Of a DNA stretch of 64,000 bases, positions 32,396 through 40,401 are shown one piece after another (the first letter of the stretch is position 1; each line of letters begins with the position of its first letter). Below the pieces are notes generated by a model. It was not told the DNA's origin. It ran no database searches and saw only the letters and a list, made by a program, of their open reading frames with translations. Made by a program: the position numbers and the translations under genes. Origin of the DNA: Capillimicrobium parvum (GTDB taxonomy: Bacteria > Actinomycetota > Thermoleophilia > Solirubrobacterales > Solirubrobacteraceae); assembly GCF_021172045.1 (NCBI RefSeq), contig NZ_CP087164.1, forward strand, positions 2,790,001 through 2,854,000. The letters are read 5' to 3'.

Positions 32396-32644
32396 GTGAA
32401 GCCCGTGTATCTCGTGCGCTGGGGACTGCCGCTGGCGCTCGTCGCCGCCGGCGTCATCGTCCTCGTCGAGACCGACATCGAAGGCGTCGGCGAGGCGCTC
32501 ATCGCCGCGGCGATCTGCACCGTGATCGCCAACCTGATCTTCCGCCTCGGGTTCGGCGATCAGCACGACCGCGATCGCGAGGAGGCGGCGCGCGAGTTCT
32601 TCGACGCCCACGGCCACTGGCCCGACGAGACGCCGCGCGGCTGA
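32396..32644 (+). CDS. Small membrane protein, two helices
   Basis: Unrecognised protein of 82 residues. Two hydrophobic segments are visible (VRWGLPLALVAAGVIVLV and VGEALIAAAICTVIANLIF) separated by a short acidic loop. An acidic, His-containing tail follows (FGDQHDRDREEAAREFFDAH). Third-position GC is very high, which supports coding. It stands alone between two minus-strand genes, with its own probable -10 element. No function can be given. Confidence 0.65.
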   Translation: MKPVYLVRWGLPLALVAAGVIVLVETDIEGVGEALIAAAICTVIANLIFRLGFGDQHDRDREEAAREFFDAHGHWPDETPRG

Positions 32645-32662
32645 CGGGCCCCGCCGCGGGCT

Positions 32663-33346
32663 TCAGCCGCTGAGGAAGGTCAGCACCGCGAGCACGCGGC
32701 GGTGGCCGCCGTCGACGGCCGACAGGCCCAGCTTGTCGAAGATCGCCGTCACGTGGCGCTCGACCGCCCGCTCGGTGACGTCGAGGCGGCCGGCGATCGC
32801 CCGGTTCGTGTAGCCCTCGGCCATCGCCGCGAGCACCTCGCGCTCGCGCGGGGTGAGCGAGTCGATCGGCTCGCGCTCCCGCCGCCGGCCGAGCATCCGG
32901 GCCACGACCTCCGGGTCGAGCACGGACCCGCCCTCGGCGACCCGGTGCACCGCCTCGATGAAGCGGTCGACCTCGCCGATGCGGTCCTTGAGCAGGTAGC
33001 CGACGCCGCTGCTGCCGGCGTCGAGCAGCCCGTGCACGTAGTGCTCCTCGACGTACTGCGACAGGATCAGCACCCCGGTCGACGGCCAGCGGCGGCGGAT
33101 CTCGGTCGCGGCGCGCAGGCCGGACTCGAGGTCGTCGGGCGGCATCCGGATGTCGATGATCGCCACGTCCGGCCGCTGCTCCGCGACCGCCTCGATCAGG
33201 CCGTCGGCGTCGCCGGCCTGGCCGGCGACCTCGATGCCCGCGTCCTCGAGCAGGCGCACCGCGCCTTCGCGCAGGAGCACCGAGTCCTCGGCGATCACCA
33301 CCCGCAGCCCTTCGCCTTCTCCGGCGCTGCCCCCGGCCCGCGCCAC
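32663..33346 (-). CDS. NarL/LuxR-family response regulator, orphan
   Basis: Two-domain regulator of 227 residues. The receiver has the acidic pair in VVIAEDSVLLREG, the phospho-acceptor Asp in DVAIIDIRMPPDD, a Ser/Thr equivalent in VLILSQY and the Lys in YLLKDRIGEV. The LuxR output domain is LTPREREVLAAMAEGYTNRAIAGRL with AVERHVTAIFDKLGL. No histidine kinase is adjacent. The gene is divergent from a universal stress protein across a 76-bp gap with a symmetric inverted repeat, so it may control that gene or itself (inference). Confidence 0.92.
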   Translation of the reverse strand: MARAGGSAGEGEGLRVVIAEDSVLLREGAVRLLEDAGIEVAGQAGDADGLIEAVAEQRPDVAIIDIRMPPDDLESGLRAATEIRRRWPSTGVLILSQYVEEHYVHGLLDAGSSGVGYLLKDRIGEVDRFIEAVHRVAEGGSVLDPEVVARMLGRRREREPIDSLTPREREVLAAMAEGYTNRAIAGRLDVTERAVERHVTAIFDKLGLSAVDGGHRRVLAVLTFLSG

Positions 33347-33372
33347 CTGCCACCTCCGTTCGGCGTTCCGAA

Positions 33373-33417
33373 GGCGACCCTAACCGGTAGCCGGCCTGCC
33401 GGGGCGGTAGGGTCGCC
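33373..33417. promoter_or_regulatory. Symmetric divergent promoter/operator region
   Basis: Perfect 10-bp inverted repeat GGCGACCCTA (33373-33382) and TAGGGTCGCC (33408-33417) with a 25-base interval. Each arm places TAGGGT in the orientation of a -10 hexamer for the adjacent divergent gene: 9 bases before the universal stress protein ATG, and about 30 before the regulator start. The arms could equally be a dimeric operator. Confidence 0.55.
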
Positions 33418-33422
33418 GCTCG

Positions 33423-34223
33423 ATGCTCGCCACCATCGTCGTCGGCGTGGACCACAACCCGGAGTCGCGGGACGCCGTCGCGCTCGCGCGCCAGGTCGCC
33501 GACGCCGCGGGCGGCTCGCTGCTGCTCGTCCACGCCTATCCGTACGAGCTCCTGCCGCTCGAGGGCACGGTCACCGAGATCGAGGTCATCGAGGACCTGC
33601 GCGACGACGCGGCGGCGTTCGCGGCCGGCCTGCGCGACGAGCTCGCGCCCGGCGCGGCGACCAGGGTCATACCGGACACGTCGCCCGGACGGGCGCTGCA
33701 CGACGTCTGCGAGGAGGCCGAGGCGGGGCTGCTCGTGCTCGGGTCGCACCGGCGCAGCGCCGACGGGCGCGCCGCGGCGGGCGGGACGGCCAAGGCGGCG
33801 CTGCACCACGCGCCCTGCCCGGTGCTCGTGGCGCCGCGCGGCGTCGCGTCCGCGGAGCGCTTCTCGGTGACCACGATCGGCGTCGGCTTCGACGGCTCGC
33901 CCGAGGCGGTGCACGCCCTCGGCCTCGCGCGGGAGGCCGCGCAGGCGACCGGCGGCGAGATCGTCCTGCTGACCGCGGTCGCGAAGGCGACAGACGCGCA
34001 GGCCGCGCGGGACCGGGTGGCCGAGGCGGCGGACGGGCTGCCGGTCGAGGTGCTCGAGGGCAAGGCCGCCGACGTGCTCGTCGCCCGGTCGGAGCGGCTG
34101 GACCTGCTCGTGCTCGGCTCGCGAGGGTGGGGCCCGCTGCGGCGCCTGTTGCTGGGAAGCACGTCGGAGCGCGTCGTGCGCGACGCGGGCTGCGCGATCC
34201 TGGTCGTGCCGCGGGGCGGATGA
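33423..34223 (+). CDS. Universal stress protein, two tandem UspA domains
   Basis: Cytoplasmic stress protein of 266 residues. The first domain starts TIVVGVDHNPESRDAVALA and ends in LLVLGSHRR; the second starts TTIGVGFDGSPEAVHALGLA and ends LDLLVLGSRGWGPLRRLLLGSTSERVV. The second domain keeps the ATP-binding G-x2-G-x9-GS motif, while the first is degenerate (LGSHRRSADGRAAAGGTAK). The tandem form is common in actinobacteria. It lies divergent from the orphan response regulator. Confidence 0.93.
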   Translation: MLATIVVGVDHNPESRDAVALARQVADAAGGSLLLVHAYPYELLPLEGTVTEIEVIEDLRDDAAAFAAGLRDELAPGAATRVIPDTSPGRALHDVCEEAEAGLLVLGSHRRSADGRAAAGGTAKAALHHAPCPVLVAPRGVASAERFSVTTIGVGFDGSPEAVHALGLAREAAQATGGEIVLLTAVAKATDAQAARDRVAEAADGLPVEVLEGKAADVLVARSERLDLLVLGSRGWGPLRRLLLGSTSERVVRDAGCAILVVPRGG

Positions 34224-34304
34224 GGCGCCCCCGTCGCAGGCGGGGCGGCGAACCACTAGCGTTCGCGACAGGCGGCGACACGAAGCGCCGATACTGATCG
34301 GACG

Positions 34305-35093
34305 ATGGACCTCCTCGAAGATCCCAGCCAGCGCGCGGGCGTCGTGGTGCTCGGCGCCTTCCTCGCCTCGTTCTTGTTCATCCGCATGTCGACGCGGCTG
34401 ATGCGCAACCCGAACGTCACGTGGTGGCCGGGGAGCGTGAAGCCGGGCGGCCTGCACATCCACCACCTCGTCTTCGGGATCGTCCTGATGATCTGCGCGG
34501 GGTTCGTGTCCTTCGCCGTCCAGCCGGGGAGCCCGTGGATGGAGGTCCTCGCCGCGCTGTTCGGCGTCGGCGTGGGGCTGACGGTCGACGAGTTCGCCCT
34601 GTGGCTGTACCTCGACGACGTCTACTGGAGCGAGCAGGGCCGCTCGTCGATCGACGTCGGGATCATCTGCGCGCTGCTCGGCGGCCTGGTCGTGCTCGGC
34701 TTCGTGCCCAGCGTGCACGGGTCGTGGGAGTGGGTCACGGTGGTGGTGATCGAGCAGCTCACCATCGCTGCGGTGATCGTCGTCAAGGGCAAGGTGCGCC
34801 TGGCGATCATCGGGCTGTTCATCCCGCCGTTCAACTACGTCTGGGCGATCCGCCTGGCCCGGCCCAACTCCTGGTGGGGGCGGCGCTTCTACCAGCCGCG
34901 CGCGGACGAGGATTCGCAGTCGCGATCGGCGCGGCGCCGCGCGAAGAAGCTTGAGAAGGCGACCAGGCGGGCGGTGCGCTGGGACGAGCGCCGGCTGAAG
35001 TGGCTGGACCGCATCGGCGGTGCGCCGAGCCTGCCGGTCGAGGCGGAGCCGGGCGCCGCGCCTCCGGTGCCGACCAGCCGATCAGACAGCTAG
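34305..35093 (+). CDS. Integral membrane protein of unknown function
   Basis: Polytopic membrane protein of 262 residues with about five hydrophobic helices (for example VVVLGAFLASFLFI, HHLVFGIVLMICAGFVSFAV, VLAALFGVGVGLTVDEFALWLYL, VGIICALLGGLVVLGFV and VTVVVIEQLTIAAVIVV). The His-rich stretch GGLHIHHLVFG before helix 2 and the acidic VDEFALWLYLDD in helix 3 could bind a metal. The C-terminal about 70 residues are basic and cytoplasmic (SRSARRRAKKLEKATRRAVR). I do not recognise the family. A strong hairpin follows. Confidence 0.7.
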   Translation: MDLLEDPSQRAGVVVLGAFLASFLFIRMSTRLMRNPNVTWWPGSVKPGGLHIHHLVFGIVLMICAGFVSFAVQPGSPWMEVLAALFGVGVGLTVDEFALWLYLDDVYWSEQGRSSIDVGIICALLGGLVVLGFVPSVHGSWEWVTVVVIEQLTIAAVIVVKGKVRLAIIGLFIPPFNYVWAIRLARPNSWWGRRFYQPRADEDSQSRSARRRAKKLEKATRRAVRWDERRLKWLDRIGGAPSLPVEAEPGAAPPVPTSRSDS

Positions 35094-35120
35094 CCCGCGC
35101 GGCGACCCCACAAAGGAGGA

Positions 35121-35162
35121 GTCCCGCGGGCCCGGCGACTGCAGATGCCGGGCCCGCGGGAC
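35121..35162. terminator. Strong bidirectional hairpin
   Basis: Perfect 16-bp inverted repeat GTCCCGCGGGCCCGGC (35121-35136) and GCCGGGCCCGCGGGAC (35147-35162) with a 10-base loop, between convergent genes. It is preceded by an AAAGGAGGA motif and followed by GGAGGA, which are probably incidental since no ORF follows either. Confidence 0.8.
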
Positions 35163-35228
35163 GGAGGAGAGTCAACGCCTCTGTACCCCAGAAGCGTCGA
35201 TTTCAATCGTAACGGATGTCCAAAGCGC

Positions 35229-35726
35229 TCAGTCGAACTCGCGCAGGTAGCGCTCGAAGGTCCGCAGGTGGCCCTCCTCGTCGCGGAGGATGTCGATGAC
35301 CATGTCCTGGGTCGCCCAGTCCACGCCGTCGCAGGCCTCGATGATCCGGTTGTAGTGCGCGATGGCGCCGGACTCGGCGTCGATGACGCCGTTGATGACG
35401 GTGACGACGTCGGCCGGGTCGGCGGGCGGCTGCAGGCTCGTCTGGCTCGCGCTGAAGTCCATGGAGCCGGGAGGCGTGCCGTAGAGCTCCTTGATGCGAC
35501 GCGCGAAGGCCCGCGCGTGGCCGAGCTCCTCGTTGACGTCCTCGTCGAGGGCTTCGGCGATCTCCTCGGCGCGGATGCCGTCGAGGTTGGAGGCGTTGGC
35601 CAGATAGCTCATGACCGTCTCCATCTCCATCCAGTACGCCTGGGTGAGGAGGTCCACGATCTCTTGACGCTTGGCGGCGTTCTTCTCGGCGAGGATGCCC
35701 GTCTCGACGTGCTTGGTCGTGGCCAC
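35229..35726 (-). CDS. Ferritin-like diiron-fold protein
   Basis: Four-helix protein of 165 residues. Potential metal ligands appear in two pairs: YWMEMETVMSYLAN and DVNEELGHARAFARRI (ExxH), then GVIDAESGAIAHYNRII and DILRDEEGHLRTFERYL (ExxH). This arrangement is that of ferritin-like/rubrerythrin-like domains, with a role in iron or peroxide handling. GTG start at 35726 with AGGGAGCA about 6 bases upstream. TATAGT lies about 40 bases further upstream on this strand as a candidate -10. Confidence 0.85.
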   Translation of the reverse strand: MATTKHVETGILAEKNAAKRQEIVDLLTQAYWMEMETVMSYLANASNLDGIRAEEIAEALDEDVNEELGHARAFARRIKELYGTPPGSMDFSASQTSLQPPADPADVVTVINGVIDAESGAIAHYNRIIEACDGVDWATQDMVIDILRDEEGHLRTFERYLREFD

Positions 35727-35850
35727 AGCTGCTCCCTTGCGTTCGAGGATGTAGCGGGGGACTATAACAAGCGGTTCAAAATAACGTCGCCATCAAGCCG
35801 AGCGCGCCGGCACGCGGGCCGGCGGCGGGAGTCGTGGCTGGCGGAGATCG

Positions 35851-36033
35851 CTACGGGCGAGCGGCGAGGGCGGACTCGTCGACCTGGCGCTGGGCGCACC
35901 AGGTCATGAACCGGCCCTCGGGAGTTCCGAGCCACTCCTCGAGCCCGTCCTCGAAGCGGCGCCAGCGGCGGGCGCGGACGCCGGCGCGGGGGAACTGCTC
36001 GAGGTCGTGCTCTTCGGCGAGGGAGCGCTGCAT
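35851..36033 (-). CDS. Small hypothetical protein (60 residues)
   Basis: Short gene with a strongly coding composition: nearly every codon ends in G or C. It reads MQRSLAEEHDLEQFPRAGVR and continues with ARRWRRF, EEWLGTPEGRFMTW and a tail DESALAARP; it is charged and Trp-rich. The ATG at 36033 is preferred because a good promoter (TTGGCA-18-TAATAT) places transcription at, or just before, it. No family is recognised. Confidence 0.65.
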   Translation of the reverse strand: MQRSLAEEHDLEQFPRAGVRARRWRRFEDGLEEWLGTPEGRFMTWCAQRQVDESALAARP

Positions 36034-36041
36034 CGCCACCC

Positions 36042-36071
36042 ATATTAGGCACACCGAAGAAGGGTTGCCAA
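36042..36071 (-). promoter_or_regulatory. Sigma-70 type promoter of the 60-residue protein gene
   Basis: On the minus strand TTGGCA (36071-36066) and TAATAT (36047-36042) are 18 bases apart, in a visibly A/T-richer island. The ATG is 8 bases after the -10, so the transcript should be leaderless. This is one of the best promoters in the window. Confidence 0.75.
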
Positions 36072-36144
36072 ATCTCTGCCTCGGAAGAACCCGCTCGCGC
36101 CCGCCGGGCCGGCGGGCGCGGGGGCGGTTCTCGCCGGCGGTTCT

Positions 36145-36201
36145 CGCGGGAATGTCGTGCTCGAAATGCGGCGCATCTCGGGTGCATCGCCTGCGGGGGC
36201 A
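36145..36201. repeat. Palindromic repeat, family B copy 2
   Basis: Directly downstream of the stop codon of the minus-strand gene ending at 36202. The core CTCGAAATGCG (36160-36170) pairs imperfectly with CGCATCTCGGG (36172-36182). Read from the stop codon outwards it matches 17940-18006, including CCCCGCAG, GCAC and TTCCCG. Confidence 0.7.
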
Positions 36202-36693
36202 CTAGAGGGTCACGAGGATCTGGATCGCCTTCTTCCCGTAGCCGACGGCGCGCAGGATCGCCCGGTCGGCCCGCCGCAGGATGCGGTTGGCCCGCCTCGT
36301 GTTGCCGCGGCCGTAGCTCTTGAGGGCGAGATCGGCGCGCTGGTAGGCCATGGCTTCGAGCTCGAGGCCCTTCAGCAGCAGGTCCTTGGCCTGCTGGCCG
36401 TTCGGCGTCGACGGCTGCTGGGCGGCGAGCAGCTCGGCGAAGACGCGCGCGGAGCGCCGGGCCGAGCGCACCTTCTTGCGTGAGCCCGCGACCGCGGCGC
36501 GTCCCCGGGTGCGCACCCGGCGCAGGCCCGATGCGGCGGCGGACTCCTTCTTGGCGAGCGCCTGCAGGGCCGGCACGACGCCGGCCTTCATCGCGGCGTC
36601 GTCCGCGCGGGCGGCCGGCATCGGCAGCAGGAGGACGAGCAGTCCGGCGGCGAGGACGGCCGGGCCCCAGGTGCGAAGTACGGAGACGTGCAT
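36202..36693 (-). CDS. Secreted helical protein of unknown function
   Basis: Protein of 163 residues with a signal peptide (GPAVLAAGLLVLLLPMPAARA). The mature part is Lys/Arg- and Ala-rich and predicted helical: AAMKAGVVPALQALAKKESA, RKKVRSARRSARVFAELLAA, QQAKDLLLKGLELEAMAYQR and RANRILRRADRAILRAVGYG. No Cys and no catalytic motif is seen. It follows the broken HAD gene on the same strand with a 116-bp gap. The family is not recognised. Confidence 0.65.
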   Translation of the reverse strand: MHVSVLRTWGPAVLAAGLLVLLLPMPAARADDAAMKAGVVPALQALAKKESAAASGLRRVRTRGRAAVAGSRKKVRSARRSARVFAELLAAQQPSTPNGQQAKDLLLKGLELEAMAYQRADLALKSYGRGNTRRANRILRRADRAILRAVGYGKKAIQILVTL

Positions 36694-36809
36694 GCCCCGG
36701 GTGTTCCCGGAAAGACCGGAAGGTAGTGCACGTCCCTGCCGCCGGCCGGGCCGAGACCGCGCCCGAGACCACGCCCGAGACCGCGCCCGCCCGTCCCGCT
36801 CGGGCGCGA

Positions 36810-37503
36810 TCAGACGCCGGCGCGCTGCGCCAGCGTGCGCAGGTCGGCCACGATCATGTCCGGGTCGGCGCCCGGGCGCACCGACGGCGACCCCTCGCCG
36901 CGGCGGTTGACCCAGACGCTGTCGAGCCCGAGCTCCGCCGCCGGCACGTGGTCGTGGAAGAGGCTCTGGGCGACGTGGAGGATCCGGTCGCGCGGGACGC
37001 CGGCGCGCTCGAACGCGAGCTCGAACATCGCGTGGTCGGGCTTGTAGGCCCCGGCTCTGCTCGGCGGTGACCACGACGTCGAACGGGTCGCCGAGCTGGG
37101 CCTGTGTCCGCGCGAACAGGTCGTCGTCGCAGTTGGTCACGGCGCACAGCCGGTAGCGGGTGCCCAGCCGGCGCAGGGCGTCGACGGAGTCCGGGAACGG
37201 CGGCCAGTCGCCGACCGAGTCGCCGAACGCGGCGAGCGCCTCGGCGCTCGGCTCGAGGCCGTGCTCGCGGGCGATCGCCTCGAGCGTGCCGGACACCACG
37301 TCGCGGTAGCGCGGGCAGGCGCCGTGCTGCAGGGCGGCCTCGTGCCGGGCGTAGGCGTCGAGCAGCTCGGCGTCGGTGGCCCGGACTCCCAGCGGCTCGA
37401 GCGCGGCGCGCAGGCCGTCGAGGACGCCGCGGTCCCAGTCGATGATCGTGCCGAAGCAGTCGAACGTGAGGACGTCGTAGGCGCTCAGGTCGAGATCGCG
37501 CAT
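36810..37503 (-). pseudogene. Haloacid dehalogenase-like hydrolase (type II), frameshifted
   Basis: HAD hydrolase split over two frames. The N-terminal frame (ATG at 37503) has the nucleophile motif YDVLTFDCFGTIIDWDRG, the cap, and motif II in YRLCAVTNCDDD, and continues to VVVTAEQ. The C-terminal part continues in another frame: AYKPDHAMFELAFERAGVP, then ILHVAQSLFHDHVPAAELGL with the motif IV region, and VWVNRRG, ending at 36810. The join near 37055-37065 is explained by one extra base after GAGCAG. Corrected, the protein is about 230 residues and resembles L-2-haloacid dehalogenases. It is either a recent pseudogene or a sequencing error. Confidence 0.75.
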
Positions 37504-37554
37504 CGCCCGCAGGATGACAGGCACGTGCCGTCCAGGCCGGCGGTGCGCCGCGGC

Positions 37555-39135
37555 TCACCCCGGCGCGACGGCCTGCGCGGCGATCGCGCAGAAGTTCTGG
37601 GTCTGGTCCGGGTCGTTGACCTTCCAGCGCGACGACGCCAGCAGCGTCGCCCCGCCCGAGAACCGGATCGCGATCATGCCGTTGTTGGGCAGGTTCGCGC
37701 TGACGGGGCCGACGTCCTGCGGCCGGCCGAAGTCGTCGGAGCCCTCGCGCGTCGTGACGGTCGCGCCCTGGGCCGTGTCGACGGTCAGCGCCCGCGTGCC
37801 CAGCGGCCCGGGCCGGCAGGCGATCGCCAGCGTCCCGACCCCGGGGACCTCGACGCTCGCCCCGTCGCGGCCGGCGGCGTTCGCATCGCCGCGCCACAGG
37901 ACCTGGGCCGAGCGCGCCACGGGCGGCGTCGAGCTCGCGGTCTGGCTCGTGAACGTGCCCTCGACGTGGCAGCGCTCGCCGCCGGACTGGCCGAGGTCCC
38001 ACTGCCACGTGAGCTTCAGGGTCGTGGGCGCCGCCAGCGATGCCGCGCCGATGTTGTCGAACGGCCCCCGGTCGCTGATGATGCCCTCGTACTCGCCGGT
38101 CGACAGCTTCTCGGCCGGCCCGAACTTGTTGAGCCCCTCGCGGAAGTCGGGTCCGGTGTACCGGTCGTGGAGCGCCTCGCGGATCGCCTTCTCCTGGTTC
38201 TCCGACCAGTCCTTGTACGTCCAGTTCATCATCGCGACCTCGCGGTTGAGGTCGCTGGGGTAGAAGCGGATCCACTGGGCGTCGGGGCGGCAGACGATCT
38301 CGCCGTAGCCGATGCCGGGCGCGACGAAGCCTGCGACGTCGCGGCCCTGCCAGGCGCCGCCCGACCAGTCGACGACGACGCGCTGCACGGCGGCGCCGGT
38401 CTGGGGCGCGGTGTCCGCGCCGGCGCTCCCGCCGCCCGGCGCGAACGCCAGCGGCTGCTCGGAGCGCAGCGCGGTCCCGTCGGTGCGGCCGGTGACCTTC
38501 AGCGTGTAGCGGCCGGGACTGGGGCGGCCCGCCAGGGGCAGGTCGATGCTCACCTGGCCGGTGAACGCGCCGCGGTGGGCGGCCTGCGCGACGGTCGCCC
38601 CGGCCGGGTCCATGAGCGAGACCTTCACGTCGGACACGCTGTGGCGGCCGACGCTGCGCAGCAGCAGCCGGACCTGCCCGTCGTTGTCGGAGACGAGGGT
38701 GCTGACCGGCGCGGCGCGGACCGGCAGCGACGGGGTGCCGAACCGCCAGCGCCGCGACGCCGTCGTGCGCGACGAGCAGCCGGAGCGCTTGCCGGCCACC
38801 GCGAGCCGGTAGCGGCCCGCGCGGATCCGCCGGCCCGGGACGACCCGCAGCGCGATCGCCGTGCGCCCGCGGGCGAGCCGCCCGGCCAGCGAGCCCTGCG
38901 CGTACGTGCGCCCATTGCGCTTGAGCACGACGCGCGGATCGTTGATGCTCGCGCCGCGCAGGGGGGAGACGACGGCGGTCGGGTCGTCCTCGAGCACGGT
39001 CGGGTCCGACGAGGAGAGCGAGACCTTCAGCGGCAGGGCCCGGCAGGCGGGCGAGACCGCGCCCGCGGCGGCCGGGACCAGCGCGAGGGCCACGACCGCC
39101 AGGCCTGCTGCGAGCAGGGCGGAGCGCGATGACAT
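37555..39135 (-). CDS. Large secreted protein with beta-rich repeats, unknown function
   Basis: Exported protein of 526 residues. The signal peptide is SALLAAGLAVVALALVPAAA, with cleavage near AGAVS. Two or three beta-sandwich-like segments follow (RTYAQGSLAGRLARGRTAIA, RAGRYRLAVAGKRSGC, PSPGRYTLKVTGRTDG). A C-terminal half of about 280 residues contains DWSGGAWQGRDVAGFVAPGI, CRPDAQWIRFYPSDLNREVA and MMNWTYKDWSENQEKAIREA. Cys residues are few and could form disulphides. TACCGT lies 9 bases before the ATG. No family is recognised. Confidence 0.65.
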   Translation of the reverse strand: MSSRSALLAAGLAVVALALVPAAAGAVSPACRALPLKVSLSSSDPTVLEDDPTAVVSPLRGASINDPRVVLKRNGRTYAQGSLAGRLARGRTAIALRVVPGRRIRAGRYRLAVAGKRSGCSSRTTASRRWRFGTPSLPVRAAPVSTLVSDNDGQVRLLLRSVGRHSVSDVKVSLMDPAGATVAQAAHRGAFTGQVSIDLPLAGRPSPGRYTLKVTGRTDGTALRSEQPLAFAPGGGSAGADTAPQTGAAVQRVVVDWSGGAWQGRDVAGFVAPGIGYGEIVCRPDAQWIRFYPSDLNREVAMMNWTYKDWSENQEKAIREALHDRYTGPDFREGLNKFGPAEKLSTGEYEGIISDRGPFDNIGAASLAAPTTLKLTWQWDLGQSGGERCHVEGTFTSQTASSTPPVARSAQVLWRGDANAAGRDGASVEVPGVGTLAIACRPGPLGTRALTVDTAQGATVTTREGSDDFGRPQDVGPVSANLPNNGMIAIRFSGGATLLASSRWKVNDPDQTQNFCAIAAQAVAPG

Positions 39136-39144
39136 CGTGCCATC

Positions 39145-39150
39145 ACGGTA
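39145..39150 (-). promoter_or_regulatory. Probable -10 element of the large secreted protein gene
   Basis: On the minus strand TACCGT ends 9 bases before the ATG at 39135, without a ribosome binding site between. It supports that ATG over upstream in-frame starts. Confidence 0.45.
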
Positions 39151-39210
39151 GGGCAGGGGCGCGGTCAGGCTGGTCACGTCCGGTCAGTATCGGCACCGGG
39201 CGCGCCGGCG

Positions 39211-40401
39211 ATGAGCGCCGCCACCCGGGCGGCTAGCCTCCGGCGCTTGCGAGCGAGAGGTCAGATCGACCAGCTCGACGGCGTCCGGGCGCTGGCCGTC
39301 GTGGCCGTCATGACGTTCCACGACTTCCTCACCGGCTGGGGCTACCTGGGCGTCGACGTCTTCTTCGTGCTCAGCGGCCTGCTGATCACCGGCGTCCTCG
39401 TCGGCGAGGCCGATCGCCGCGGGGGCATCGACCTGCGGCGCTTCTGGGCGCGGCGGCTGCTGCGCCTGTACCCGGCGCTCATCGTGCTCGTGCTGCTGTG
39501 CTCTCTCGTCGGCGACCGGCTGAGTCAGGACGGCAGCTGGACGATGTGGTGGGAGGCGGTCGCGGTCACCGTCACCTACACGGCGGACATCGCGATCCTC
39601 GCCGACGGCACGCAGTTCCTCGGCGCGCTCGGGCCGGTATGGAGCCTCGCCGTCGAGATGCAGTTCTACCTCGTGTGGGCCGTCGTCCTCGCGTTCCTGC
39701 TGCACCGGCGCGTCGCCCGCGCCGTGCTCGCGGCCGGCACCGCCGTCGCGGCCGCGGCCGGGCTCTCGCTGTTCTGGGTGCTCGGGACCGCGCCCGACCC
39801 CGGGCTCGCGGTCGCGCCCAGCTACTTCCGCCCCGACGCGCGCTTCGGCGAGCTGCTCGCCGGCTGCGCGCTCGCGCTCGCGCTGTCTGCCCGGCGCGAG
39901 CCGCTGCCGCGCGCCGCGGACCGCGCGCTGAGCGCCGGCGCGGTCGCCGGCCTGGCCGTCATCGTCGTCGGCTGGCTCGCGCTGGGCGACCACGGGACGG
40001 TCGCGCCGATCCCGGTCGTCGTCATCGGCACGACGCTCGTGCTCGCCCGGCTCGTCACGAGCGACACGGCGCTGCTCTCGCGCGCGCTGCGCATCCCGCC
40101 GCTGCCGCAGGTGGGCCGCATCTCCTACGCGATGTACCTGTGGCAGCTGCCGATCCACGCGCTGCTGATCTCGCTCACCCCGAGCGAGTGGATCCAGCGG
40201 ACGGGCTTCTGGGTCGGCACGTTCGTCGCGGGCGCGCTGAGCACCCATCTCGTCGAGCGCCGGTTCGCCGTGCGCCGCGCGAAGCTGCGCCGCGCCGACG
40301 TCGAGGACGGCGGCCTCGATCCGGCGTCAGCGTCCGGTGGCGCGGCCCACGCGCGCACAGCGGGCGAACCGGCGCGTCTGGGCGACCGCTCCGCGGCCTG
40401 A
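39211..40401 (+). CDS. Acyltransferase family 3 (OafA/YrhL-like) membrane protein
   Basis: Integral membrane O-acyltransferase of 396 residues, the family that acetylates lipopolysaccharides, polysaccharides or antibiotics. The N-terminal signature is QLDGVRALAVVAVMTFHDFL with the catalytic His, then GYLGVDVFFVLSGLLITGVL and RFWARRLLRLYPALIVLVLL; VWSLAVEMQFYLVWAVVLAF is the second conserved block. About ten membrane helices are visible. A TTG at 39247 lies 7 bases after TAGCCT and would be an alternative leaderless start much closer to the conserved block. The last 75 bases overlap the convergent esterase gene. The target polymer is unknown. Confidence 0.9.
   Translation: MSAATRAASLRRLRARGQIDQLDGVRALAVVAVMTFHDFLTGWGYLGVDVFFVLSGLLITGVLVGEADRRGGIDLRRFWARRLLRLYPALIVLVLLCSLVGDRLSQDGSWTMWWEAVAVTVTYTADIAILADGTQFLGALGPVWSLAVEMQFYLVWAVVLAFLLHRRVARAVLAAGTAVAAAAGLSLFWVLGTAPDPGLAVAPSYFRPDARFGELLAGCALALALSARREPLPRAADRALSAGAVAGLAVIVVGWLALGDHGTVAPIPVVVIGTTLVLARLVTSDTALLSRALRIPPLPQVGRISYAMYLWQLPIHALLISLTPSEWIQRTGFWVGTFVAGALSTHLVERRFAVRRAKLRRADVEDGGLDPASASGGAAHARTAGEPARLGDRSAA

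Noticed and set aside
35834-36205. Plus-strand frame ending in a CSKCG zinc-ribbon-like motif over the family B repeat
   Set aside because: The Cys codons come from the palindromic repeat, the rest is opposite the strongly coding 60-residue gene, and no ribosome binding site is present.
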